64,000 nucleotides of DNA, taken from Amia ocellicauda (taxonomy: Eukaryota; Chordata; Actinopteri; Amiiformes; Amiidae). Location of the stretch: the NCBI RefSeq assembly GCF_036373705.1, contig NC_089867.1, forward strand, positions 16,021,501 to 16,085,500. The letters run 5' to 3'. The notes beneath the pieces are model-generated. The model made no database searches. It had not been told where the DNA came from and was given only the letters and a program-made list of their open reading frames with translations. Made by a program: the position numbers and the translations under genes. Below, piece after piece: positions 1 to 10,541 of this stretch; within the stretch, counting starts at the first letter, position 1; every line of letters starts with the position of its first letter.

Positions 1-183
1 AGCAGGCTGATACACACACTCACTGACTCAAACACAAACGCACTCATCACCCCTTCCCCCAACACACACACACTCACAACATGCAGGCAGAATGACATGC
101 AAACTTGCACACTAAGATATATAAACTTACACTCTACCCCCCCGCTCTCTCTCTCCGTCTCTTTCCGCCCCTCTCTCGGGCAG
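1..183 (+). other. scap: SCAP intron (5' side cut by window edge)
   Basis: This is intronic sequence ahead of the first visible SCAP exon. It is rich in CA and CT tracts and ends in a pyrimidine-rich acceptor with AG at 182-183. Roughly the first quarter of SCAP, with the N-terminal membrane helices and the first luminal loop, lies before the window. Confidence 0.8.
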
Positions 184-3100
184 GGAGATCTTCCCATACC
201 TGGTGGTGGTGATTGGTCTGGAGAACGTGCTGGTCCTCACCAAGTCAGTAGTGTCCACCCCCGTGGACCTGGAGGTCAGACTGCGCATCGCTCAGGGTGA
301 GAGGGAAGCAGAGAGATGGAGGGATCACGGGGGAGAGAGGGAGGCAACAGATGAGAGAAATGGGGAGAGGGAGGTGTGTGTGGGGGAAAAACGGGTAAAA
401 AGGTTCATGACTGACCTCCACCTGCACTCTGCCCCAGGCCTCAGCAATGAGAGCTGGTCCATCATGAAGAACATGGCCACCGAGCTCGGCATCATCCTCA
501 TCGGCTACTTCACCCTCGTCCCTGCCATACAGGTACCACTGCTGTGCCCCCCGCGCTACAGGGGACCCACACGGGCGCACACTGCCCTACAGGTGATGTT
601 ACTCTCTGTGTCCGTTCTCAGGAGTTCTGTCTGTTTGCCGTGGTGGGCCTGGTCTCGGACTTCTTCCTGCAGATGTTCTTCTTCACCACTGTCCTCTCCA
701 TCGACATCCGCCGCATGGAGGTGAGCCATTAAGCCAGGCGCTCCAGGTCAGGTCCATGTTCACGTCAACCTCGGAAACACCGCCTCCCTCTCTCTCTCCT
801 CAGCTCGCTGATCTGAATCGGCGATTGCCCGCAGAGGCTGGTCTGCCCCCCCCGAAGCCCGCCCCCCTGCGCCCACGGGACAGCCCCGCCCCTCCCCGCA
901 GCGAGCGCCCACCCCCACTCCGGCCCTCCACACCCCACACCATCACCCTGCAGCCCGCCCTGCGCTCCCTGCGGCTGCCCAAGCGGCTGCGCGTCGTCTA
1001 CTTCCTGGCACGGACACGCCTGGCTCAGCGCATCATCATGGTGAGTTTCAGTAACTCAGAGATTCCCGGTGTTTGAGTCTAAGTTCTGCCATGGCCGGTT
1101 TTGCCTGTTGTGTGATGGTGGCCTCTGTGTGTCTGGCAGGCCGGCACCGTGATCTGGATCGGCATCCTGGTGTACACCGACCCCGCGGGGCTGCGCACCT
1201 ACCTGGCCGCTCAGGTGTCGGAGCAGAGCCCCCTGGGTGAGGCTGGCCTGCCCCCCCTGGGCGTGCCCCCGGTCTTCCCCGGAGGCGACCCCACCAGCCC
1301 CCTGAATGTCCTGCCCCCTCCCGAACCCGTGCCACTGCCGGAGAACCACTCCCAGGGCCACGGTCTCCCCAGCCACAGCCCTCCCGGTCCCCAGATCAGC
1401 TGGGGCCCCGAGGACGAGGAGACCTGGAGACGCCTGTCTTTCCGCCACTGGCCCTCTCTGTTCAGCTACTACAACATTACTCTAGCCAAGAGGTGGGTGT
1501 AGATGTCGTCCACAACCCATTGGTGTGTGTGTTGTTCAGAAACTATATTGTAACAGTAGATTTGATGTATGTGTGAGCATATATTATATAGTAACCCTTA
1601 AAGATGCTTGTCAGTGTGTATTGAGCTGCCCTGACTGTGTGTGGTACATTATACACTCGAGGTCAGTGTATATCTTAACGTTGAGTGAGTGTGTGGATTG
1701 TACAGCATCCCTGTGGATTCATTCACGTGCTGTGTGTTCCAGGTACATCAGTATCCTGCCAGTGATCCCAGTGTCTCTGTACCTGAGCGCCCAGGAGGCC
1801 CTGGAGACACGGCATCCCCAGGACACACGGCTCCCCCAGACCCCCTTGGCTGGCTCCCCTGGCCCCCCGCCCGTTCCTGCTCAGGCCGACCTCACGCTGT
1901 ACAAGTCAGTGTCTCCTCTCTGCTGCTCTCACCCCTGACCTCCGTACCCATCTGTGCTCCAGGGCACGGTGTCAGTGCTTTCACAACTGCCTGCATTTAA
2001 AGCTGAACTCTGCTCTACTAGCAGGTCTCACTAGAGATAAGCGCACTGATAGCGGAGGGAGGCGTAGCGTCTCTGCCACACAGCTGATTAACACAATCCA
2101 CACGCGGGCCCCTTCTCCAGCAGTGACGGGAGAGGCTCTCTCCGTCTCTGGGTGTTCGTGACAGCGGGGGACAGGAGGGAGGCGTCTGTGTTTAGAGTCC
2201 CCAAACCTGCTGGATGAGTCTGCGGTCTCCCAGGCTGCTCTTGTCTGTTCAAGAGTCCCACCACAAAGCATGCAGTCTAACCTGCCCTGCAGCGCTTTAG
2301 CAATGATGTCATTTTCCTTCCTGGAAGATAAAGTGTCTTGGGTCTGGACGCCTTTCAGTCATTATCACAGGGGAGTTCTTATCTTGCCTTCTCTCGATCT
2401 GTCCGCTTTAAAGGTTGCACCCGTACTATTGGCAAATATTTACAACCCCTCCAGCTCCGCCTCCCGAGAGCTCATTGGATACTCCGCTTCTCGTAAGATG
2501 AGCTGCTCAGTGATGTCATAGTAGGTGGGCGGGCCCAGGGACATCTTAGGGGTGTGTTATCAGTCTCCTCATACAGTGCCTGCCAGGCCTCGGTCAGGAT
2601 CAGGGTTACATGTTTTTCTGGTAATTTTTTTTAAATAAGTAAATTAACACATACATTCATTCATGAAACAAAGCCCTACACTGTCTGTGGGGAAAAAACA
2701 CTAAAGCTTGCAAGGGGGAGCCCCTGCCTCGTCCTGTCTCTGCCTGAACCCCTCTTCTCCTCTCTTCCTCTCTCTCTCTCTCAGGGTGGCGGCCCTGGGC
2801 CTGGCTGCCGGGGTGCTGCTGGTGCTGCTGCTGTTCTGTCTGTACCGGGTCCTCTGCCCCAGGAACTACGGCCAGAACGGAGTTTCAGTCGGCCGCCGCC
2901 GCCGCGGAGACTTGCCCTGCGACGACTACGGCTACTCCCCGCCCGTCAGCGAGATCTCGCCGCTGTTGCTGCGCGGGCACAACATGGTATGGCTCCCTCA
3001 CCCCACAAGCATCCACACCAGTACAGCCCACTGGCGCATAGGCGATACCAGTTTGGCCAAATCATTTACAGCCCATCCCAGTGAACGGAACAGTGTAACG

Positions 3101-6100
3101 TGTAGAACAAGAATACATTTCAGGATATTTACAAACGAACAGAACAAACCGAGCAATCTGACACCGGTCTGTCTGTGTGTCACTCTGCAGGATATCGAGT
3201 GTCTGGCAAGTGATGGGATGCTGCTGGCCAGTTGCTGCCTGGCAGGACAGATCCGCGTGTGGGACGCCCAGACTGGAGACTGCCTGACAGTCATCCCCAA
3301 CCAGGGGTAACACCCACACTCCCACTCCCACCCACATTGTCTGCACTCGAATGTACAGTGCCATACAAGCACTGACACATCGGTACACGAAGACACACAC
3401 ACACAGCCTTAATCACTCAGTATTGGACTCCCATGAGTAAGAGCTGGCACAGTTACGGCCCTCACCCTCTCCTGCCCTCTCTCTCCCTCTGTCTCAGGCT
3501 ACACAGGAGCAGCAGTGGTGTGTGGGAGCAGAGAGATGCTTGGGATGGAGGGGGTGCTTCTGAGCCGGAGAGCGTAGGGGGGATGGAGGGCCTGGAAACT
3601 GGGGCAGGCCTGCTGGTGCCAGGCGGGGCAGGGTACCCTCTCAGGAGGAGAGTAACCCCCTCACGCCCCGCTATGTTTGGGGATCAGCCTGACCTCACCC
3701 CCCTCATTGACACCAACTTCTCGGAGCAGCCGCCCCCCACGTGCCCCACCCAGCCAGGGGCGTTTGATTTCAGGGGGCTAGTGCAGCGTGCCTACCAGGA
3801 GCACGAGGCCTCGGCCGGCCTGCCAGGGTACCCCCCCTCCCCTCCCCCTCCACCCCAGCGGCGCGGCAGCCTGGGTGACCAGCCCCTGCCCCCCCAGGAG
3901 CGCCCTCCCCCCAGCCCCCCAGACTGGGACAGCGCGGTGTGGGCTCTGGAGCTCCGGGGAAACCTCATAGCTGCGGGCAGGAGCAGCGGCAAACTGGAGG
4001 TGAGAGAGAGAGAGAGAGAGAGAATCGGTGTGCAACACAGTGTCAGAGAGGATGCAGGTTTGACACTGCGGCAGTCTGGAATAGTGTGTGATGGAGAATC
4101 ACGTTCCCGCTTCACTAACCATGAACATTTCTGAGGGATTTGTATTGAGATTCAGTATATAACATTGCGTATATGCAAAGAGACTAAACTGAAGTATAAG
4201 AACTTCAGGAACCTAAAGGGGAAGATTAAAGGGAAAATAGTTACAGTGCACTTCCCAGTTTGAGACGCTGAGTGTCGGTGTGTAACTGAGAGGCGCTGAG
4301 TGTCGGTGTGTAACTGGGTTTCCTGCAGCTGTGGGATGCGGTGGAAGGGGTCCTGCGCAGCAGCAATGAGGACGCGTCATCTGGGATCACAGCGCTGGCC
4401 TTCCTCAACAACCGGTAATACCTCACCGCACGCACACACTCCACCCAAACGCAGCACACACGCACGCACGCACACACACCAACACTCCTGCAGAATATGC
4501 ACAAGTGTTGGTCAGCATGTTTCTTTCAGGGCATAATAAGCACTATGCTGAGCTGCTTATGTCCTAGGAATGAAATGTTAGTGAGTGGCGGGTTGACGCT
4601 GTATGACGCGGCTGTGCTCTTGTGTTGCAGTATCGTGGCGGCTCGACTGAACGGCTCCCTGGACTTCTTCACCGTCGACATCAACAAGCCGCTGGGTCTA
4701 CTGCAGTACAGGGGTGAGCCTGACTGTGTACCCTCTTCTGCCCAGCCCCCAGCCCTCCAGCCCCCAGCACCTGCTCAGTCCCACCCTCTGACTCTCTCTC
4801 TCCCCCAGGAACTCCCAGCCGGGGCAGCGTGCCGCCCTCCCCCTGTTACAGCAGCGATGATGTCATCAGCTGTCAGCTGACGCGCTCGGTGCAGTGTGCT
4901 CACCAGAAGCCGATCACAGTGCTGAAAGCGGCGGCGGGGCGCGTCGTCACTGGCAGCCAGGACCACACCGTCAGGGTGAGACGCACTGCATCGACACGCA
5001 GAAACACAGCGCACACTCGCACACACAATGTACAAACACATGCCGTAACACATAATACTTTTAATATGTTCTTAATGTCTAATGCTCTAAAGTTTAGTGA
5101 AGGTCTTGAAGGCCACTGGTACATGATGTTCCTGAATCAATAGTTATTTGAAGACACACGTGTTTTTACTATGTAATTATTTTTACTGTGATCTACACGG
5201 AACCCGCGCTGATCACCCGTCTCCCTCTATGTGCAGGTGTACCGCCTGGAGGACTCCTGCTGTCTGTTCACCCTGCAGGGCCACTCGGGGGGAATCACTT
5301 CCATCTACATTGACCAGGTAAGGCCGTCCCTGTCCACTGCACACCGAGGCACTGAGACGCGGTCCATACTGCCCCCCTGCACCGCGGTGCCGCCCCCGTC
5401 TCAGTGTGCGCTGCCCTGCGTTTCAGACCATGGTTCTCGCCAGCGGGGGCCAGGACGGGGCCATCTGCCTGTGGGACGTCCTGACGGGCAGCCGGGTCAG
5501 CCACGTGTACGGACACCGCGGTGATGTCACTTCCCTCGTCTGTACAACTTCCTGCATCATCAGCAGCGGGCTGGACGACCTCATCTGCATCTGGGACCGG
5601 AGCACTGGCATCAAACTGTACTCCGTCCAGCAGGTCAGCCCAGTGTGTCCTCAGTGTACTGCACTATACACTCACCTAAAGGATTATTAGGAACACCTGT
5701 TCAATTTCTCATTAATGCAATTATCTAACCAACCAATCACATGGCAGTTGCTTCAATGCATTTAGGGGTGTGGTCCTGGTCAACACAATCTCCTGAACTC
5801 CAAACTGAATGTCTGAATGGGAAAGAAAGGTGATTTAAGCAATTTTGAGCGTGGCATGGTTGTTGGTGCCAGACGGGCCGGTCTGAGTATTTCACAATCT
5901 GCTCAGTTACTGGGATTTTCACGCACAACCATTTCTAGGGTTTACAAAGAATGGTGTGAAAAGGGAAAAACATCCAGTATGCGGCAGTCCTGTGGGCGAA
6001 AATGCCTTGTTGATGCTAGAGGTCAGAGGAGAATGGGCCGACTGATTCAAGCCGATAGAAGAGCAACTTTGACTGAAATAACCACTCGTTACAACCGAGG

Positions 6101-7305
6101 TATGCAGCAAAGCATTTGTGAAGCCACAACACGTACAACCTTGAGGCGGATGGGCTACAACAGCAGAAGACCCCACCGGGTACCACTCATCTCCACTACA
6201 AATAGGAAAAAGAGGCTACAATTTGCACAAGCTCACCAAAATTGGACAGTTGAAGACTGGAAAAATGTTGCCTGGTCTGATGAGTCTTGATTTCTGTTGA
6301 GACATTCAGATGGTAGAGTCAGAATTTGGCGTAAACAGAATGAGAACATGGATCCATCATGCCTTGTTACCACTGTGCAGGCTGGTGGTGGTGGTGTAAT
6401 GGTGTGGGGGATGTTTTCTTGGCACACTTTAGGCCCCTTAGTGCCAACTGGGCATCGTTTAAATGCCACGGCCTACCTGAGCATTGTTTCTGACCATGTC
6501 CATCCCTTTATGACCACCATGTACCCATCCTCTGATGGCTACTTCCAGCAGGATAATGCACCATGTCACAAAGGTCGAATCATTTCAAATTGGTTTCTTG
6601 AACATGACAATGAGTTCACTGTACTAAACTGGCCCCCACAGTCACCAGATCTCAACCCAATGGAGCATCTTTGGGATGTGGTGGAACGGGAGCTTCGTGC
6701 CCTGGATGTGCATCCCACAAATCTCCATCAACTGCAAGATGCTATCCTATCAATATGGGCCAACATTTCTAAAGAATGCTTTCAGCACCTTGTTGAATCA
6801 ATGCCACGTAGAATTAAGGCAGTTCTGAAGGCGAAAGGGGGTCAAACACAGTATTAGTATGGTGTTCCTAATAATCCTTTAGGTGAGTGTATACTCTCTG
6901 TACCGCACACACTGACCACATGCTGTAGTAAATACTGTTTTATTGTTTAAAGTATTTTACATTTTCAAATAAAAACATTTCAAATTTTTAATACTTATGA
7001 TTAGTAACGCATTGTACAGCCTTGGTGCCTGCAGGGAGCTGACTGTCCTCTCTCCGCAGGAGGTGGGGTGTGGGGCCAGCCTTGGCGTGATCTCCGAGAG
7101 CCTGCTGGTGACGGGGGGGCAGGGCTGCGTGTCCTTCTGGGACCTGAACTTCGGGGACCTGCTGCAGACCGTGTACCTGGGCCAGAGCAGCGAGGGGCAG
7201 GGCGTGCGGCAGCTGCTGGTGCTGGATAACGCCGCCATCGTCTGCGACTTCGGCAGCGAGCTCAGCCTGGTGTACGTGCCCTCTGTGCTGGAGAAGCTGG
7301 ACTGA
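184..7305 (+). CDS. scap: SREBP cleavage-activating protein SCAP (3' 15 exons, N-terminus outside window)
   Basis: SCAP escorts SREBP from ER to Golgi when sterols are low and is held in the ER by INSIG. Exons: 184-296, 438-532, 622-720, 804-1040, 1140-1492, 1743-1904, 2785-2986, 3191-3306, 3498-3999, 4329-4414, 4631-4713, 4809-4975, 5237-5317, 5427-5633, 7060-7305. Phases close and encode 915 residues to the TGA at 7303. The product starts inside the sterol-sensing domain ([16 protein letters not shown]). The SIDIRR Asp matching human D443 is present, and the COPII motif MELADL is split across the exons ending at 720 and starting at 804. Luminal sequons NHS and NIT follow. The last membrane helix ([20 protein letters not shown]) opens the exon at 2785. 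The C-terminal half is the cytosolic WD40 domain that binds SREBP, with repeats such as [19 protein letters not shown] Tc1 copy sits in the last intron. Identification by close match to human SCAP is firm. Confidence 0.96.
4262..4317. repeat. Two tandem 28-bp units in a SCAP intron
   Basis: A unit with core GCTGAGTGTCGGTGTGTAAC occurs twice, offset by 28 bp, just ahead of the exon at 4329. The copies differ at one or two bases. It looks like a simple local duplication; no function is visible. Confidence 0.7.
5669..6889 (+). mobile_element. Tc1-like DNA transposon, copy 1, in the last SCAP intron
   Basis: The element is 1221 bp and bounded by short inverted repeats beginning CACTCACCTAAAGGATTATT. 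It is flanked by the TA target duplication usual for Tc1/mariner (5667-5668 and 6890-6891). It lies in the SCAP intron 5634-7059 in the same orientation as the gene and does not touch splice sites. It is nearly identical to the copies at 16722 and 63150, so insertion looks recent. Its transposase frame has one stop, so this copy is probably non-autonomous. Confidence 0.95.
5817..6857 (+). pseudogene. Tc1 transposase, interrupted by one stop codon
   Basis: The frame matches the 346-residue transposase of the copy at 16754-17794. It reads from [16 protein letters not shown] at 5817 to TAA at 6855, but TGA occurs at 6288-6290 where the intact copy has CGA (Arg after SDES). This is a single C-to-T change at a CpG, as expected from methylation decay. 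The helix-turn-helix region and all three DDE positions remain encoded on either side of the stop. A few residue differences separate it from the intact copy, for example Ala/Gly in GARRA and Ile/Thr in LVPIGH. Confidence 0.92.
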
Positions 7306-8630
7306 GCCTGGACACACCCACGGGCGGCCCGGCACCTCCCCAGCCAGCCCTGCCCTCCAGCTCTGGGATCAGAAGACACAGACGGGACCCACGCCCGACT
7401 GCGGATTGACAGTAGCTGCGCGGACGGACTGCAGCTCCGAGACGCCGTATCGAGGGGCTGAGGACGGACCGCCGTGCCAGTGACCGGGCAGCGGGTCTAG
7501 GCTATCGCAGGAGTTGCTCCTGAACTTTATTTGTTAACTCACTGCTGTCCTCCTCTCCCCCCCCACCCTGGCCCTGTATCATCAACCACATTCCCTCCCC
7601 TCCCCCGTCACCCCTGCCCTGCTCTCAGTCACACTTCCTTTCACTCCCTCCCTCTGCAGAAACCAGAAACCTTCAGTTAACCGCAGGGGACTTTCCTGAC
7701 AACAGAGCACACAGGCAGTCATTATCTCTCTGTCTGTCCCTCTCCTGTCCCTACGGCCGTGTCCCCAGGGCCCCTCCTGTCCGGCCTCGGGTCGCAGTGT
7801 GCCGAGTCCGGTCCGGGAGCAACGGGCTCCCGCTAACACAGACGCCTGCGTGCACTGTGTGAGAGCGCTGTGCCCACGCCAACCCTTGATCTCTCTTTTT
7901 TTTTTATATATGCTAAAGTCTTTTATTATTTATTTATTTTAACAGATAATTTAATTTAAATTTTTCTTTTAAGTATACCAGCTCTGCCCTGGGTGTGTGC
8001 GTGTAGTGGGCGAGGAGGCTGTAGCGCTGCCCCCTGGTGGGACACGCGTGCTATAGAGAGGTTTAAAGACCCAGCCCAGACCGCACAGCCCGGCACACGG
8101 TTCTGTTCCCACCGTCACCAGGTTATAACAAGAGTCTTCACTCCTCGGTCATCAGCTCCAGAGAGCAGCGAGAGTCCGCTCCGGCTGTCTGTCCTGTAGT
8201 GCTTGTGGATCGAACGCAGTCCGGGAACCGCAGGAGAGACTGGGGGCTGCAAGGTTAGCCTCCCTCCCTCTCAGAGCCCATGATCCCAATCCTTCCCGCT
8301 CCTCTCATTAGCCCCAGCCCCGCGCTGGGTGAATGTACTGCAGCGGGGATACCTGCTGATTCACACAATACCGATCGAGTCCACTAACAACGGTTATAAT
8401 TTATTAGTTTTTCAGATGTAAATATTAGATGAGATTTAGAAATTGAGAAACTTTTTATTAGAAATGAGATGCGATATTTCTTTTTACTTTATATTTTTCC
8501 AGACCGCGGTGTGTCCCAGTGTCGTGGGTTTGGGACGGCTGTGTGTTGTGAAGGAGGCCGAGCGACACCCCCCCCTTCAGAGACACTAGTGTAAATTAGT
8601 CTGTTCTGCGGCCCTCCTTGAATCAGGTGT

Positions 8631-8835
8631 TTAAAGGGATATTTCAGTATTTTGGCATTTTAGCCTGATGTCTTACTCACCCAGTCAAACCTTTTATAAT
8701 TCTGTGCATCCAGTTTGAAGAAATTTGAATTTGTTGTTTTGTTAGCTTCCAGGACTTGTGCTAAGCTAATGGGTGCAAATCTCTGACCTGTGGGTGAGTA
8801 AGACATCGGGCTAAAATGCCAAAATATCCCTTTAA
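8631..8835. mobile_element. Hairpin MITE with TTAA ends
   Basis: The left arm (8631-8683) and right arm (8791-8835) are near-perfect inverted copies. Each begins or ends with TTAAAGGGATATTT or its complement and carries the core TGGCATTTTAGCC. The left arm has about 8 extra bases near its start. A smaller stem around 8744-8770 pairs TTAGCTT with AAGCTAA. TTAA at both outer edges fits the target duplication of piggyBac-type transposons. It has no coding capacity. Family assignment is inference from ends only. Confidence 0.7.
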
Positions 8836-9410
8836 TGAATCCTGCTGCACTAACGAACCGGCAGCGATGTTGCTGCTCTGAGGGGAAGTTCAGTGAGAAG
8901 CCCCTTTCCTAATACAGATGTATCACAGCACCAGGCCCGTGTCCAGGCCCTTCTGAACCCGCAGTGGCAGCGGTTACTCCTGTCCTCCGACGGTTCGCTC
9001 AGCGCTTTACCGTGACCGCTGCCGTGTGCGTGTTCGTACCCCGAGCCTTCAGGCGGCACGTGGGAATGGTGGGTCTGTTTTGTGTGGAAGCTGCAGGCGG
9101 AACCATCGCCTCTGTGACCCGCAGACCCCCGCTGGACAGTCCGGCTGAAGCCTCGCTGGGTGTGAACCGCACAGCTCCCCCCTCTCGGGCTGCTCGTCCC
9201 GCAGCGCTGTGGAATGTGAAGCGGTGCGCCGGGGCGTGTGGCACAGATCTCCTCTGGGTGTAAATATTGTTGCGTGTGGCTCCGAGGCCTGCTGCCCACA
9301 CCGGCCACCCCATTACTGTACAGTGTACCCATACTGTAGGTAGAGGATGTACCTAACATTCTGTACTATTTTTAACATTTTAACACAAAGAAACTTTATA
9401 CTAATTTACA

Positions 9411-9416
9411 AATAAA
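9411..9416 (+). promoter_or_regulatory. scap: Poly(A) signal AATAAA, probable SCAP 3' end
   Basis: Canonical hexamer on the plus strand followed by a TG-rich stretch, about 2.1 kb after the SCAP stop. Confidence 0.5.
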
Positions 9417-9739
9417 AGGCTTTGATACCTCTGCGCTGTGTTGATGTCTTTCATATCCACTAGTCGTCTGCGACGGCTTTGCGTACGGTTTGATTCGAGA
9501 TCTGTAAGAGTTTTCTGTGAAGTCAACAGCACTGCATTTGAGGGATATTAAATGACAAGTTTTAATACTACACCCCAAATGTTAACCCCCTTCAGAGCAG
9601 AGATCATATTATTTAGACTCGAGGACTCGGGGGAGGAAACCTGGCGCTTCCCTGTCAGCCAGCACTGCACCCCCACCGGAGACACAACTGCACAGCAACA
9701 CACAGACGACAACTTCAAAGGCTAGTTATGTTAATTAAG

Positions 9740-9745
9740 TTTATT
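9740..9745 (-). promoter_or_regulatory. ptpn23: Poly(A) signal AATAAA (minus), probable PTPN23 3' end
   Basis: TTTATT on the plus strand reads AATAAA on the minus strand, about 800 bp after the PTPN23 stop. With the SCAP signal at 9411 it implies two convergent transcripts ending about 325 bp apart. Confidence 0.5.
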
Positions 9746-10541
9746 TACATATTAGAAATAAAACAACAAAAAAGTTGAAGTGTTAGGATCGGCTGATTCT
9801 GTCTGACTGATTAAGAACAGAATACTAAATGTAAGCCCCTACTTCTTACCGGTTATGCTTCAACTCTACATAGACAGGATGGCGCGCGGGTCGGACCGCT
9901 GTAGTGTGGGCGGCGGGCAGCTCAGGCCGGGCTCTCTGTGCCACATCTCCCCTCACAGCGACGCCAGCCTGGCCGCCTGGGAAGAGTTAAAACTGCATCT
10001 CCAGTCTGCGGTTTAGAGTCACGGGGGTTTGTGTCCAGTCTGACAGCACAGCGCTCTTCCCCTCACACCCTCCGGTGCAGTGACTCTGGACTCGTGCTCT
10101 GTGGCTGCAGGGTGCTTCTCCATCGGCTCTATGCAGGGGGAGACATGCTTCTCTGTGTGACCCACACAGCCCCCTCGCAGAATCACTCGCACCAGGACAA
10201 CACGAGGTCGCTGTGTGACTGGAGCAACGTTGCATGCTGGGATAGCTGCTACCCTCTGCACAGCACAGTGGACGCTACGGGGGACGGGGAGACGAGGTCA
10301 GCGATGCAGCTCTCATACCGCTTTGCTCAGGAGACCCAGACACAGTGCTGCGGTCCCTCTGACAGCTCTGCTGGGGGCGGGAGGGGATTGGCTGTAGATT
10401 CAGCAGCAGCACTGGGCAGTCAGCCAGGTTGGGGGTTACAGTGCTGAACTGGTCCCATGCTGAAGAAGAGGAAAGAAAGAAAGAAAAAGACAGATTGAAG
10501 ATAGAGAGAGAGAGACAGAGAGAGAGAGATGCACGCAGGGC

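Larger units (their letters stand above)
7306..9430 (+). other. scap: SCAP 3' untranslated region (presumed)
   Basis: No coding exon is visible after the SCAP stop. A good AATAAA lies at 9411-9416, so the transcript could carry about 2.1 kb of 3' UTR, including the hairpin repeat at 8631-8835. An earlier end is possible near AT-rich sequence at 7900-7980, but no clear AATAAA was seen there. UTR length is inferred. Confidence 0.55.

Noticed and set aside
8850-9359. 169-codon minus-strand open frame in the SCAP 3' region
   Set aside because: No recognisable domain, no splice context, and it overlaps the presumed SCAP 3' UTR in GC-rich sequence.
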